Assembly: GCF_004299785.2 (NCBI RefSeq)
Contig: NZ_CP036246.2
Coordinates: 1,426,001 to 1,490,000 of the forward strand
Length of the DNA stretch: 64,000 nucleotides
Direction: 5' to 3'
Source: Arcobacter porcinus
GTDB lineage: Bacteria > Campylobacterota > Campylobacteria > Campylobacterales > Arcobacteraceae
A model generated the notes under the pieces. That model was not told where the DNA came from. It searched no databases and was given only the letters and a program-made list of their open reading frames with translations. Made by a program: the position numbers and the translations under genes. Positions 19,727 through 29,358 of the stretch are shown here, piece after piece (position 1 is the stretch's first letter; each line of letters opens with the position of its first letter).

Positions 19727-20764
19727 CTACTTTTTACTAACTCTTTTACATTCATTTATAAAGTGAATTGCATTTTCTACTGGTACATCTGGTAAAATAC
19801 CATGTCCTAAATTAAAAATATGTCCTTCTCCTTGCATTACATTTTGTATTGCTTCAACACATTTTGTTGTCTCTTCTTTAGAGTATAATCTACAAGGTTC
19901 CATATTACCTTGTAAAACATATTTATCTCCAAGCTTTTCTTTAGCTAATGCCATTGGAGTTCCCCAATCTACACCAAATACATCAAAGTTTCCATATACC
20001 ATACCTCTTTCTATAAAAGATGGTATTCCTTTTGGAAACATTATTACTGGAATATGTGGATATTTTGTTTTTATATATTCTGATATTTCAACCATATATT
20101 TCCAAGAAAACTCATCATATCTTCCTGGTTCAATAGCAGCCGCCCATGAATCAAAAATTTGAACAACATCAGCACCTGCAAGAATTTGCTTTTCTAAATA
20201 TAATTTAATAATATCTGTAAGCTTTCTTAAAATTTTATGTAAAAGTTCTGGATTTGAATACATAATTTTTTTACATAGATTATATGTCTTTGTACCTTGT
20301 CCTTCTATCATATATGTTGCCAATGTCCAAGGGGCTCCTGTAAATCCAATTAAAGCTTTATCTTCTGGTAATTGAGTTTTAAGAAGTTTAATTGTTTCAT
20401 AAACATAAGTTAATTTTGATGCCGCTTCTTCACCACCAATTAGTTTATCCAAATCTGCTTCATTTTTAATTGGATCTCTAAATATTGGTCCTTCACCTTG
20501 AACAAACTCTAAATGCATTCCCATTTCATTTGGAATAACTAAAATATCACTAAATAAAATCGCTGCATCAACTCCTACAATATCAAGTGGTTGAATAGTT
20601 ACTTCAGCTGCCATCTCTGGATTATGACAAAGATTCAAAAAATTACCAGCTTTTTTTCTAACTTCCATATACTCTTTTAAATATCTTCCTGCTTGTCTCA
20701 TCATCCAAACAGGTGTATAAGGAGTTGGTCTCCTAAAACAAGCATCTACAAAAATTTTTGACAT
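19727..20764 (-). CDS. hemE: Uroporphyrinogen decarboxylase
   Basis: This 345-aa cytosolic enzyme converts uroporphyrinogen III to coproporphyrinogen III in haem synthesis. The N-terminal signature [12 protein letters not shown] is intact, as are Gly-Phe-x-Gly-Ala-Pro-Trp-Thr-Leu-Ala and the catalytic Asp in Leu-Phe-Ser-Asp-Ile. The ATG at 20764 is chosen over the upstream in-frame ATG at 20788: it has AAAAGGAA before it, avoids overlap with the preceding gene, and begins where homologues do. It closes the gyrA-asd-YqhA-hemE run. Confidence 0.95.
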   Translation of the reverse strand: MSKIFVDACFRRPTPYTPVWMMRQAGRYLKEYMEVRKKAGNFLNLCHNPEMAAEVTIQPLDIVGVDAAILFSDILVIPNEMGMHLEFVQGEGPIFRDPIKNEADLDKLIGGEEAASKLTYVYETIKLLKTQLPEDKALIGFTGAPWTLATYMIEGQGTKTYNLCKKIMYSNPELLHKILRKLTDIIKLYLEKQILAGADVVQIFDSWAAAIEPGRYDEFSWKYMVEISEYIKTKYPHIPVIMFPKGIPSFIERGMVYGNFDVFGVDWGTPMALAKEKLGDKYVLQGNMEPCRLYSKEETTKCVEAIQNVMQGEGHIFNLGHGILPDVPVENAIHFINECKRVSKK

Positions 20765-20774
20765 GTTATTCCTT

Positions 20775-21287
20775 TTATTTTTTTCCAACTTTACCTGTAA
20801 AGTAAAGTCCTATTGCTAATGCAACAATTGCTAAAGCAAAATATAATAATTCCAATGGAGTTTCATAACTAGTATGTAAAACTCTTTGAAAATAATTTAC
20901 TACTAAAACCATTATTATTACTTTTGCAATTTTATCTTTTAATTGATCTAGTGAACTAATATTTAGAACTGAATTACAATCTTCTTCTGAGCAAGCTGCA
21001 TCTATTTTTGATATAAATAACTCATAAACTCCAAAAGAAAAGATTAAAAGTACAATTGCAATAAGATATAAATCAATAGCTTCAATAACTCCTGAAACTA
21101 TATCTTCATGAAAATGTTCGGGGTGAATTCCAGTTACTAAACTTGTTATAACCATTTTTGCTACATTTATAACATCTATACTTGCAACAAGAAAAAGTAT
21201 TACTGAACCCATAAAACTAAATATTACAGCTAATATAACTATAAATCTACTTTTCCATAAACTATTTTCTAGAAATTTACTTATCAT
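20775..21287 (-). CDS. YqhA-like (UPF0114) inner-membrane protein
   Basis: This is a 170-aa membrane protein with four hydrophobic segments (about 15-40, 70-90, 120-133, 146-163). The N-terminal pattern (basic residue, then [10 protein letters not shown] with Gly-Ser after it) and the size fit the UPF0114/YqhA family, whose function is unknown. A Glu-Glu-Asp-Cys segment follows Ala-Cys in the middle loop. It follows asd with no gap and precedes hemE by 10 bp. Confidence 0.75.
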   Translation of the reverse strand: MISKFLENSLWKSRFIVILAVIFSFMGSVILFLVASIDVINVAKMVITSLVTGIHPEHFHEDIVSGVIEAIDLYLIAIVLLIFSFGVYELFISKIDAACSEEDCNSVLNISSLDQLKDKIAKVIIMVLVVNYFQRVLHTSYETPLELLYFALAIVALAIGLYFTGKVGKK

Positions 21288-22325
21288 TTAAATTTCGCTT
21301 TCTAGCTCTATCCATTTTAATCCAATTCTAACTGCATTTGTAGCAGCTCCAACTCTTACTTGATCCGCAACATTGAAGAAATGAACAATATTTGATGAAT
21401 AAACATCTTTTCTAATTCTTCCTACATAAGTAAAATCTGTATCAGTAGAAATTATAGGCATTGGATATTTTTTATTTTCTAAATCATCAATAACTTTAAC
21501 ATTTTCAAAATTTGCTAAAGCATTTCTAACTTCATCAACATCAACATCTGTTCCTTCATTAAATGTAACTGTTAGTGATTCACTATGTGATCTTAAAACT
21601 GGAACTCTTACACATGTTGCTGCAAGTTCAAAATTTTTATGCATAATTTTTTGAGTTTCATTTATCATTTTCATCTCTTCTTTTGTAAATCCATTTTCCA
21701 TAGCAACATCTATTTGTGGAATTACATTTAATGCTATTTGATGTGCAAATGCTTTTATTTCACTCTCATCTAATTTAAAAGCAAAAAAATCTTGCATTTG
21801 TTGAACTAACTCTTCCATTCCAGCTTTTCCAGCACCTGAAACTGCTTGATAAGTAGAAACATCCACTCTTTTAATTCCATAAAGTTCATCTAAAGGTTTT
21901 AAACTTTGAACCATTTGAATTGTAGAGCAATTTGGATTTGCAATAATTCCACTCTCTCTCCAAAGTCTAATATCTTCTGGATTAACTTCTGGAACAATTA
22001 GTGGAACTTTTGGATTCATTCTAAAATGACTAGTATTATCAATAACAACTGCTCCAGCTTCAACTGCAAATTTTGCATACTCTTCAGAAATACTTCCACC
22101 TGCACAAAAGAATGCTATTTCTACTTCTTGTTCTTCAAAAACTGTTGATGTTAACTCTAATACTGTAATTTCTTGATTCTTATACTCTATTTTACTTCCA
22201 ACACTTCTAGCACTTGCTAATGGTACAAGTTTATTTATTGGGAAGTTAAAAACTTCCATAACTCTAAAAAGTTCTTCTCCTACAGCTCCTGTAGCACCAA
22301 CAACTGCAACATTAAATTTTCTCAT
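21288..22325 (-). CDS. asd: Aspartate-semialdehyde dehydrogenase
   Basis: This is a 345-aa NADPH enzyme making aspartate semialdehyde for lysine, threonine, methionine and diaminopimelate. The N-terminal dinucleotide fold is Gly-Ala-Thr-Gly-Ala-Val-Gly-Glu-Glu. The catalytic Cys is in Asn-Pro-Asn-Cys-Ser-Thr-Ile-Gln, preceded by the Asp-Asn-Thr-Ser-His-Phe-Arg loop. Its start touches the gyrA stop, so expression is probably coupled to gyrA. Confidence 0.95.
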   Translation of the reverse strand: MRKFNVAVVGATGAVGEELFRVMEVFNFPINKLVPLASARSVGSKIEYKNQEITVLELTSTVFEEQEVEIAFFCAGGSISEEYAKFAVEAGAVVIDNTSHFRMNPKVPLIVPEVNPEDIRLWRESGIIANPNCSTIQMVQSLKPLDELYGIKRVDVSTYQAVSGAGKAGMEELVQQMQDFFAFKLDESEIKAFAHQIALNVIPQIDVAMENGFTKEEMKMINETQKIMHKNFELAATCVRVPVLRSHSESLTVTFNEGTDVDVDEVRNALANFENVKVIDDLENKKYPMPIISTDTDFTYVGRIRKDVYSSNIVHFFNVADQVRVGAATNAVRIGLKWIELESEI

Positions 22326-24889
22326 TATTCATCCTCTTTTTTTTCTAATTCATTTTCAAAAATATCTGATTGAGCTTCATTAAGATTCTCTATTATTTCT
22401 CCATCTTCGTTATATCTAATCACATTTCCATTTTCATCTAATTCTATCTCTTCATCTTCTTTTGGACATTTAGCAATTGATACAACTTTATCATCTTTAT
22501 CAACATTTACAATTATTACTCCACTTGTATTTCTTCCAGCTTTTCTAATTGTTTGCATATCAACTCTAATCATTTTTCCAATTGAAGTTAAAAGCATTAA
22601 ATCCTGAGTATCATCAACTAAAACTTCACCTATAATATTTCCTGTTTTAGCAGATAGTTTCATAGCAATAACTCCAGAACCTGCTCTGTTTGTTAATCTA
22701 TACTCTTCAACAGTTGTTCTCTTTCCTATTCCTTTTTCAGAAACAGTTAATATCTCTTGTTCTTCATTATCAATAATTTCAGCATCAACAACAAAATCGC
22801 TATCTATTTTAAACTTAATAGCTCTTACTCCTCTTGTACTTCTACCTTGTTCTCTTGTTTTATCAACTTCAAACCTAATACATTGCCCAAGACTTGTAAA
22901 TACCATTAAATATTTTGTATCAGCATTAGCAATTTTTGCAGTTACTATTTCATCTTCATCATCTAAAACAATAGCTCTTACACCATTACTTCTAATATTA
23001 CTAAATTCAGCAAGACTTGTTCTTTTTACAACTCCATTTTTAGTAAAGAATGCTAAAGATTTTGCTTCATCAAAATCACTTGTTGGAATAATTGCCATTA
23101 TTTTTTCATCAGCTCTTAAATTAATTAAGTTTACAACTGCTTTTCCTTTTGCAGTTCTACTTCCTTCAGGAATTCTATAAACTTTTAACCAATAAAGTTG
23201 TCCCATATTTGTAACAAACATTAAAGTATCGTGAGTATTACTTACGAAGAATCTTTCAATAAAGTCATCATCATGAGTAGTAACAGCAACTTTACCTTTT
23301 CCACCTCGTTTTTGTCTCTCATAAGATTTTATAGGAACTCTTTTTACATATCCATTGTGTGTAATTGTTACAACCATTGGTTCATTTGGAATTAAGTCTT
23401 CAATATCAATTTCATCATAAGAGTCTTCAATCTCTGTTCTTCTTGGATTAGAGAATTTCTCTTTAATTTCATTTAGCTCTTCTTTAATAATTTCATTAAG
23501 TTTATCTTCGCTTCTTAAAATTGATTCAAGCTCAGCTATTAATACTAATAACTCTTGATATTCTGCTTCTAATTTATCTCTTTGAAGTCCTGTTAATCTT
23601 CCTAATCTCATATCTAAGATTGCTTGAGATTGAATTTGGCTTAAATCAAATCTAAGTTCTAATTTTTCTCTTGCATCAGCATCATTTGAACTTGATCTAA
23701 TTATTTTTACAACTTCATCAATATTATCAACAGCAATTTTTAGACCTTCTAATATATGTGCTCTTGCTTTTGCTTTTTCTAAATCAAATATTGTTCTTCT
23801 AATAATTACAGTTTTTCTGTGAGATAAGAAAATATTTAAAATTTCAGGAAGATTAAATATTTTTGGTTCTTTGTTGTGAACTGCAAGTAAAATAATTCCA
23901 AATGTTGTCTCCATTGGAGTTGATTTGTAAAGATTATTTAAAACAATTTCAGCCATTGCATCTTTTTTAAGTTCAATTACTAATCTAATTCCTTCTCTAT
24001 CAGACTCATCTCTTACTTCAGAAATTCCTTCAATTTGCTTATCTTTTGCAAGTTCAGCTATTTGTTCTATTAATCTTGCTTTATTTACTTGATATGGTAA
24101 TTCATCAATTACTATTATCTCTTTTTTTGCTCTAGTTTCAATATGATGTTTTGCTCTTATTTTTACTCTTCCACGACCTGTATTATAAGCATCAATAATC
24201 CCTCTTCTTCCAAAGATTGTTCCACCTGTTGGAAAATCTGGACCTTGTACAAAATCCATTAATTCATTTGCATCTGCACTTGGATTATCAATTAAATGTA
24301 AAATTGCATCTAATAGTTCAGCTAAATTGTGTGGAGGAATTTTTGTAGCCATACCAACTGCAATTCCTTCACTTCCATTTAATAAAAGTGTTGGAACTCT
24401 TGTTGGAAGAACTGCTGGTTCTTTCATAGTATCATCATAGTTTGGAACAAAATTTACTGTATCTTTGTCTAAATCTCTCAATACTTCTTCAGCAATTCTT
24501 GTCATTCTAGCTTCTGTATACCTCATAGCAGCTGCATTATCACCATCAACTGAACCAAAGTTTCCTTGCCCATCAACTAATGGTGCTCTCATTGAGAAGT
24601 TTTGTGCCATTCTTACAAGTGCATCATAAACAGAAGTATCACCGTGCGGGTGGTATTTTCCTATAACATCCCCTACAATTCTTGCTGATTTTTTATATGC
24701 AGTTTTACTAGTAAGATTCAAATCATGCATTGCATAAAGTATTCTTCTATGAACTGGTTTCAATCCATCTTTAGCATCTGGTAATGCTCGTCCAATAATA
24801 ACACTCATCGAGTAATCTAAGTAAGAAGTTTTTACACTATCTTCAATATTTACATCTATAATATCCTGATTTTCAAAAAGGTTTTCCAT
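22325..24889 (-). CDS. gyrA: DNA gyrase subunit A
   Basis: This is an 854-aa type IIA topoisomerase subunit that cuts and rejoins DNA. The catalytic Tyr124 lies in Met-Arg-Tyr-Thr-Glu-Ala-Arg-Met. The quinolone region reads His-Pro-His-Gly-Asp-Thr85-Ser-Val-Tyr-Asp89, with the susceptible Thr (ACT codon) and Asp. The GyrA box Gln-Lys-Arg-Gly-Gly-Lys-Gly starts the C-terminal wrapping domain. The last about 50 residues are strongly acidic. It heads the gyrA-asd-YqhA-hemE run. Confidence 0.97.
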   Translation of the reverse strand: MENLFENQDIIDVNIEDSVKTSYLDYSMSVIIGRALPDAKDGLKPVHRRILYAMHDLNLTSKTAYKKSARIVGDVIGKYHPHGDTSVYDALVRMAQNFSMRAPLVDGQGNFGSVDGDNAAAMRYTEARMTRIAEEVLRDLDKDTVNFVPNYDDTMKEPAVLPTRVPTLLLNGSEGIAVGMATKIPPHNLAELLDAILHLIDNPSADANELMDFVQGPDFPTGGTIFGRRGIIDAYNTGRGRVKIRAKHHIETRAKKEIIVIDELPYQVNKARLIEQIAELAKDKQIEGISEVRDESDREGIRLVIELKKDAMAEIVLNNLYKSTPMETTFGIILLAVHNKEPKIFNLPEILNIFLSHRKTVIIRRTIFDLEKAKARAHILEGLKIAVDNIDEVVKIIRSSSNDADAREKLELRFDLSQIQSQAILDMRLGRLTGLQRDKLEAEYQELLVLIAELESILRSEDKLNEIIKEELNEIKEKFSNPRRTEIEDSYDEIDIEDLIPNEPMVVTITHNGYVKRVPIKSYERQKRGGKGKVAVTTHDDDFIERFFVSNTHDTLMFVTNMGQLYWLKVYRIPEGSRTAKGKAVVNLINLRADEKIMAIIPTSDFDEAKSLAFFTKNGVVKRTSLAEFSNIRSNGVRAIVLDDEDEIVTAKIANADTKYLMVFTSLGQCIRFEVDKTREQGRSTRGVRAIKFKIDSDFVVDAEIIDNEEQEILTVSEKGIGKRTTVEEYRLTNRAGSGVIAMKLSAKTGNIIGEVLVDDTQDLMLLTSIGKMIRVDMQTIRKAGRNTSGVIIVNVDKDDKVVSIAKCPKEDEEIELDENGNVIRYNEDGEIIENLNEAQSDIFENELEKKEDE

Positions 24890-24966
24890 AAACTAAGGCC
24901 TTTATAATAAAAAATTGACTTTATTATATCTAAGTGATGCTTAGTTCTGCTTTATTAAGGAGATAA

Positions 24967-24998
24967 AAAAAGGAGAGATAATATTATCTCTCCTTTTT
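24967..24998 (-). terminator. Terminator after the DUF465 gene
   Basis: A perfect 32-bp palindrome with arms 24967-24982 and 24983-24998, GC-containing (GGAGAG) and ending in a T-run on the minus strand. It separates the DUF465 gene from the gyrA promoter region. Confidence 0.85.
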
Positions 24999-25020
24999 AT
25001 TAAATTAAGTTTGTTTTAGA

Positions 25021-25236
25021 TTATTTTTCTGCGTTGTATTTAACAATCATAGAATAAATTTCATCTTTTAATTTTAACTTCTCTTTTTTCTTTGTATCAA
25101 TCAAGAACTCATCTGCATGTGATTTTTCTAAATTAATTATTTCATGATCTAAATCATTATGTTTATCAAATACTTTTGCAAAACGAGTATCGTTTTGTCT
25201 TAATTCTGCTATCGTTTCTCTATGTTCGTGAAGCAT
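25021..25236 (-). CDS. DUF465 (YdcH-type) small coiled-coil protein
   Basis: This is a 71-aa charged helical protein. The Phe-x-x-Leu-Phe-Asp-like start is replaced by Phe-Ala-Lys-Val-Phe-Asp-Lys-His-Asn-Asp-Leu-Asp-x-Glu-Ile, then Glu-Lys-x-His-Ala-Asp-Glu and Leu-Lys-Lys-type residues leading to Leu-Lys-Asp-Glu-Ile-Tyr; this is the DUF465 pattern. Function is unknown. AAGGATG precedes the ATG. Monocistronic, with its own terminator. Confidence 0.8.
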   Translation of the reverse strand: MLHEHRETIAELRQNDTRFAKVFDKHNDLDHEIINLEKSHADEFLIDTKKKEKLKLKDEIYSMIVKYNAEK

Positions 25237-25290
25237 TTATCATCCTTGTTTGAAATTTAGTTTTGGATTATATATAATATTTTCTTAAAA

Positions 25291-26472
25291 TTAACTTCTA
25301 TAATCAGCATTGATTTCTACATATTTGTAACCTAAATCACAACCATAAGCTGTGAATTTTCCACTACCTATTCCTAGATCACAAATTATTTTATATTTAT
25401 CATTTTTAAGAACATCTCCTGCTTTTTTTTCAACTTCTGAATCAAAGCATATTTCACCTTTATTAAATACAATAACATCGTTATATGATATTACTAACTT
25501 TTCATCATCACAAAGAACTTGTGAAGCTCCAATTGTTGAAGCAATTCTTCCAAAGTTTGGATCTTCTCCAAAAAGTGCTGTTTTTACTAATAAAGAGTTT
25601 GATAAAGCTTTTGCAGCTATTTCAGCTTCTTTATCATTTTTTGCATTTATAACTTCAAATGCAGCAACTTTTTTAGCTCCTTCACCATCAGCAACCATAA
25701 GCATTGCCATATCATTCATAACTAATCTTAGTGCTTCTGTAAAAGCATCTTTATCATATGCATCTGATTTTTTATTTGCTAAAACTAAAACAGTATCATT
25801 TGTTGAAGTATCTCCATCAACACTTATTGCATTAAAAGTTGTATGTTTATTTTGTTCTAATGCATTTTTTATATCTTCATATGGAGCATCTGCATCTGTA
25901 CAAATAAAACAAAGCATAGTTGCTAAGTTAGGATTTATCATACCAGCACCTTTTGCAACTGCTCCTATTTTAAATGATTTACCATTTTCAAGCTTCACTT
26001 CATACATACAAGTTTTAGGGTATGCATCTGTTGTCATAATTGCTTTTGATAGATTCTCTCCACTTTTTGCACTCAAATCAAATTTTTTAGCTCCATTTAC
26101 AAGTTTTTCTATTGGAAGTCTATTTCCTATAACTCCTGTACTACTCATAATCGGATTATGTAAATCAAAATCTAATTTTGAAAATAAATTTTTAATATCT
26201 TCAATACCTTTTTTTCCTGTTAAAGCATTCGCATTTTTTGAATTTATTAAAACAAAATTTGTTTTAAAGCCCTCTTCATATTGTAAAAAATGTTTAAGAG
26301 GTGCTGCTTGAAATTTATTATTTGTAAATATAGCTGCAACAGTACAAGGTTCTTTTGTATATATAAATCCTAAATCATTATTTCCATTTGGCTTTAATCC
26401 TGCATGAATTCCATCACAAAAAAAACCATCAATTTGATCTATATAACCTTTTATTGGTAAAATTGTAAACAT
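25291..26472 (-). CDS. argJ: Bifunctional glutamate N-acetyltransferase / amino-acid acetyltransferase
   Basis: This 393-aa enzyme of arginine synthesis moves acetyl from acetylornithine to glutamate and can also use acetyl-CoA. It is made as a precursor that cleaves itself before Thr in the Lys-Gly-x-Gly-Met-Ile-x-Pro-Asn-x-Ala-Thr-Met-Leu motif; Thr is at residue 185 from the chosen start. The ATG at 26472 is chosen over 26493 because GGGAGA precedes it, homologues start there, and the overlap with the K+ channel gene disappears. A long open frame on the opposite strand is a codon shadow. Confidence 0.93.
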   Translation of the reverse strand: MFTILPIKGYIDQIDGFFCDGIHAGLKPNGNNDLGFIYTKEPCTVAAIFTNNKFQAAPLKHFLQYEEGFKTNFVLINSKNANALTGKKGIEDIKNLFSKLDFDLHNPIMSSTGVIGNRLPIEKLVNGAKKFDLSAKSGENLSKAIMTTDAYPKTCMYEVKLENGKSFKIGAVAKGAGMINPNLATMLCFICTDADAPYEDIKNALEQNKHTTFNAISVDGDTSTNDTVLVLANKKSDAYDKDAFTEALRLVMNDMAMLMVADGEGAKKVAAFEVINAKNDKEAEIAAKALSNSLLVKTALFGEDPNFGRIASTIGASQVLCDDEKLVISYNDVIVFNKGEICFDSEVEKKAGDVLKNDKYKIICDLGIGSGKFTAYGCDLGYKYVEINADYRS

Positions 26473-26473
26473 T

Positions 26474-27601
26474 TTATATCTCCCTTGGTTCATTTATTAA
26501 ATTTAATACTCTTTTTGCTCTCACAATTCCTTTTTGAGAGCCAACAATAAGAAGTTTTGAGTTTTTATTTATAACTTTATCACCCTTTGGTAAATGTATA
26601 AATACTCCATTCTCTTCTGTGATTCCTATAACTGATATTTTTAGTTTTTCTCTTAGATCAAGCTCTTTTAGCTCTTTTCCTACAATCCAAGCATCATCTC
26701 TTATAAAAAAATCTTCCATTGTAATTGGACTATCTTTTTTATATAAAAACTCATCTAAAATATTTTCCATATCAGGACTAATTGCCATTGCACTAACTCT
26801 TTTTGCCATCAATGATGGAGTTGCTACAACTTTATCAGCTCCTAGTTTTTTTAATCTTATTTTTTCATTTTGTGTTTCAGCATTTGAGATAATTAAAAAT
26901 GGAGATCTTTCTAGCTCTTTTTCATAAAGTCTTACTGAAGCAATTAAAGTAATATTATCAGAAATGTTTTTTGATAAAGAGATTGCTCCTTTTGCTGAAC
27001 TAAGATGAGATTTTAAAAATGATGTCTCTTTATGTGGCTCATCTTTAACAAAATATGGATATCCATGCTCTTTTGCAATATTTTCAATATCATCACTTGG
27101 ATCAACTACAACAAAAGGAATATGATTTTCTCTAAACTGTTTTGCAACTTGTGCTGTATACTCATTGTGATAAAAAAGTACAAAATGTTTTCTTAGTCTA
27201 GCTATTTTATAAAGCATTTTTCTCTCCTTTAATAAAGCTCTTAAATTTCCATTTGTAAAAACATCTATTACAACTCCTACTGCAAAAATTAAACTTGTAA
27301 ATCCTGCAATCATTAAAAATACAGTAAAAAGTATTGTTTCATTTTTAAAATTTGATTCGTTTAAAGCACCAAAACCTGTATTTGTAAGCGTATATGATGT
27401 TTGAAATATTGCATGCATTATTGAATAATCTTCAAAATATACATACCCTAAAACTCCAATAATCATAAGAGATTGAATTAAAATAAGTGGTAATCTAATA
27501 GGTTTTAATTTTGAGTATAGTAATGGATTTAAGTCATATTGTGGTTTAGAGCTAGTAAGTTCCCAGCCTAAACCTTTCTTAATTTTTGTAAAAATGCTCA
27601 T
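26474..27601 (-). CDS. Potassium channel with RCK (TrkA-N/TrkA-C) domains and an atypical filter
   Basis: This is a 375-aa protein with two transmembrane helices (about 38-55 and 90-113) around a pore loop, then RCK-N (about 139-260) and RCK-C (about 290-375) domains. The filter reads Thr73-Asn-Thr-Gly-Phe-Gly78 rather than the usual Thr-Val-Gly-Tyr-Gly. The nucleotide-loop glycines of RCK-N are missing: after the first strand comes Phe-Tyr-His-Asn-Glu-Tyr instead of Gly-x-Gly-x-x-Gly. Ligand control, if any, probably differs from NAD/ATP-gated relatives. It directly precedes argJ. Confidence 0.85.
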   Translation of the reverse strand: MSIFTKIKKGLGWELTSSKPQYDLNPLLYSKLKPIRLPLILIQSLMIIGVLGYVYFEDYSIMHAIFQTSYTLTNTGFGALNESNFKNETILFTVFLMIAGFTSLIFAVGVVIDVFTNGNLRALLKERKMLYKIARLRKHFVLFYHNEYTAQVAKQFRENHIPFVVVDPSDDIENIAKEHGYPYFVKDEPHKETSFLKSHLSSAKGAISLSKNISDNITLIASVRLYEKELERSPFLIISNAETQNEKIRLKKLGADKVVATPSLMAKRVSAMAISPDMENILDEFLYKKDSPITMEDFFIRDDAWIVGKELKELDLREKLKISVIGITEENGVFIHLPKGDKVINKNSKLLIVGSQKGIVRAKRVLNLINEPREI

Positions 27602-27621
27602 AAAAGCACTTTTCTAAACAA

Positions 27622-27810
27622 TTATGAGTGTTTTTTAAGAGTTCTTAGCTCTTTTGCAGAAATTTTTAATTTCATAGTTGAACCATCTTCAGTCATAACT
27701 CTGATAGTTCTAATATTTGGTAAAAATCTTCTTTTTGTTCTGTTTTTTGCGTGGCTAACGTTGTATCCAACCATTGGCCCTTTTCCTGAAATTGCACATC
27801 TTCTTGCCAT
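27622..27810 (-). CDS. rpmB: 50S ribosomal protein L28
   Basis: This is a 62-aa basic protein of the large subunit. The start Met-Ala-Arg-Arg-Cys-Ala-Ile-Ser-Gly-Lys-Gly-Pro and the Asn-Val-Ser-His-Ala-x-Asn-Arg-Thr-Lys-Arg segment are typical. It keeps one Cys of the former zinc ribbon only. AAAAGGAA precedes the ATG. Confidence 0.96.
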   Translation of the reverse strand: MARRCAISGKGPMVGYNVSHAKNRTKRRFLPNIRTIRVMTEDGSTMKLKISAKELRTLKKHS

Positions 27811-27875
27811 TTTCTTATTCCTTTTTTATAGTGAAAAATATTTGCGTATTGTATCTCAAAATTCTTAAGTTAGAT

Positions 27876-28748
27876 TTAAATTTTCTTTATAATCTCTGTA
27901 AATTTAAGAATATTTCTACTTAACTCAAGTTCTTTTGCTATTTTTCTATTCTGTTTTTTTATATTTTTTAACTCATTTATATCATGTAAAATAGCATCTA
28001 TCTTAAATGGTGTACTTGGATCATTTGGTTTATCCATAGTTGAAAAAACATCTATTAACTCTTTTATATCATTATTAATAGTTGAAAAAACCACACATTT
28101 ACAGTACATAGCTTTTATTACACTTGAAGCAATATTTTTACTATGAGTTGGAAGTAAAAATATATCACTCACTGAAAAAATCTCATCTATATTAGAATTC
28201 TTATTATCCAATAATACTATCTTCTCTTTTAGTTTTTCATATTTTGGTAAAGAAAATTCTAAATTTTTCAACTGCTGTTTTGAGCCTAAAATAAAAACTT
28301 TAAAATCTATATAAGAGATATTTGAAACAATATCTAAAAACTCTTTTATTCCACTTGTTTTAAAATTATTAGCAGAAAATAAAATAAGTTTTGTATTATC
28401 ACTCAGTTCAAACTCTTTTTTATATTTTTCTTTTACTATTTTTTCTTTTGTATAAACAATATTTGCACTAGGATAAATTACATCTATTTTATCTTTTTCT
28501 ATATCTGTTTTTTTTATAATTTCATTTAGATTTGAAAATGAATTTGTAATAATATGTTTTGACTTTTTTGCATAAGTAATAGCTTCATCATCAATATTTC
28601 CACTATGAAAATATATATCAATATTATCATCTTTGTTTCCAAATATTTTTGACAAAATCGGTTTTTTATAAATTTTAATCCAGCTATTTTCTTTGATTTT
28701 TTCTATTAAACTATTTATTGTTTTGTAATGTATAACTATATTTCTCAA
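27876..28748 (-). CDS. Glycosyltransferase family 4-like protein
   Basis: This 290-aa protein is short for GT4 (usually 340-400 aa); the N-terminal acceptor domain is reduced. The C-terminal domain has the Leu-Ile-Leu-Phe-Ser-Ala-Asn-Asn-Phe strand, a Phe-Lys-Val-Phe-Ile-Leu-Gly-Ser strand, Val-Ser-Asp-Ile-Phe-Leu-Leu-Pro-Thr and then Ser-Ser-Val-Ile-Lys-Ala-Met-Tyr-Cys, where the typical Glu-x7-Glu motif is mostly lost. Start is TTG at 28748 with AGGAT upstream. It lies head to head with the heptose operon, so a role in LOS assembly is likely. Confidence 0.7.
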   Translation of the reverse strand: MRNIVIHYKTINSLIEKIKENSWIKIYKKPILSKIFGNKDDNIDIYFHSGNIDDEAITYAKKSKHIITNSFSNLNEIIKKTDIEKDKIDVIYPSANIVYTKEKIVKEKYKKEFELSDNTKLILFSANNFKTSGIKEFLDIVSNISYIDFKVFILGSKQQLKNLEFSLPKYEKLKEKIVLLDNKNSNIDEIFSVSDIFLLPTHSKNIASSVIKAMYCKCVVFSTINNDIKELIDVFSTMDKPNDPSTPFKIDAILHDINELKNIKKQNRKIAKELELSRNILKFTEIIKKI

Positions 28749-28830
28749 TCTTTTATCCTATTTTTAAAAATATAATTATAGTTAAAAGAGCTTTATGATA
28801 TTATTTACTCTTATTATAAAAAGGTTTTAT

Positions 28831-29358
28831 ATGCAAAAAAAAGTAATCTTTCTCGATAGAGACGGTGTTATAAATAAAGATTTTGGATATGTTTCAAAAA
28901 TTGAAAATTTTAATTTTTGTGAAGGAGTTTTTGAAGCTTGTAAAGAGTTCTTAAATCTTGATTTTGAAATAGTTATTGTAACAAACCAATCAGGAATTGG
29001 AAGAGGATATTACACTATTGAAGATTTTAAAACTTTAACTAATCATATGTTAAATGAATTTAAAAAAATGGATATAAATATTCTAAAAGTATATTTTTGT
29101 CCTCATAACCCAGATGAAGATTGTTCTTGTAGAAAACCAAAAAATGGGATGATTTTAGAAGCTTTAAATGATTTTGAAATTGATTTAAATAACTCTTGGT
29201 TGATTGGTGATAAGTTAAGTGACATAGAGTGTGCAAAAAATGCTAATATTCCAAATAGAGTTTTAATAAATGAAAAAGATGAAAAGAATAAAGACTTTTT
29301 TGTAGCAAAAAGTTTATTTGATAGCTTAAAATATATAAAGGAAAAATATGAAATATAA
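28831..29358 (+). CDS. gmhB: D-glycero-beta-D-manno-heptose 1,7-bisphosphate 7-phosphatase
   Basis: This 175-aa HAD-family enzyme removes the 7-phosphate in ADP-heptose synthesis. It has the nucleophile motif Phe-Leu-Asp-Arg-Asp-Gly-Val-Ile-Asn, then Val-Thr-Asn-Gln-Ser-Gly, and the zinc-binding Cys-Pro-His-x-Pro-x-x-x-Cys-x-Cys-Arg-Lys-Pro loop diagnostic of GmhB. ATG 28831 is chosen over 28795: homologues begin at Lys-Lys-Val-Ile-Phe-Leu-Asp and AAAAGG precedes it. First gene of gmhB-hldD-hldE-gmhA; overlaps hldD by 11 bp. Confidence 0.93.
   Translation: MQKKVIFLDRDGVINKDFGYVSKIENFNFCEGVFEACKEFLNLDFEIVIVTNQSGIGRGYYTIEDFKTLTNHMLNEFKKMDINILKVYFCPHNPDEDCSCRKPKNGMILEALNDFEIDLNNSWLIGDKLSDIECAKNANIPNRVLINEKDEKNKDFFVAKSLFDSLKYIKEKYEI

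Noticed and set aside
25352-26311. 319-codon plus-strand open frame
   Set aside because: It is antisense to argJ, whose motifs are intact; the composition (Ser/Ala/Phe-rich, no motif) is that of a codon shadow.
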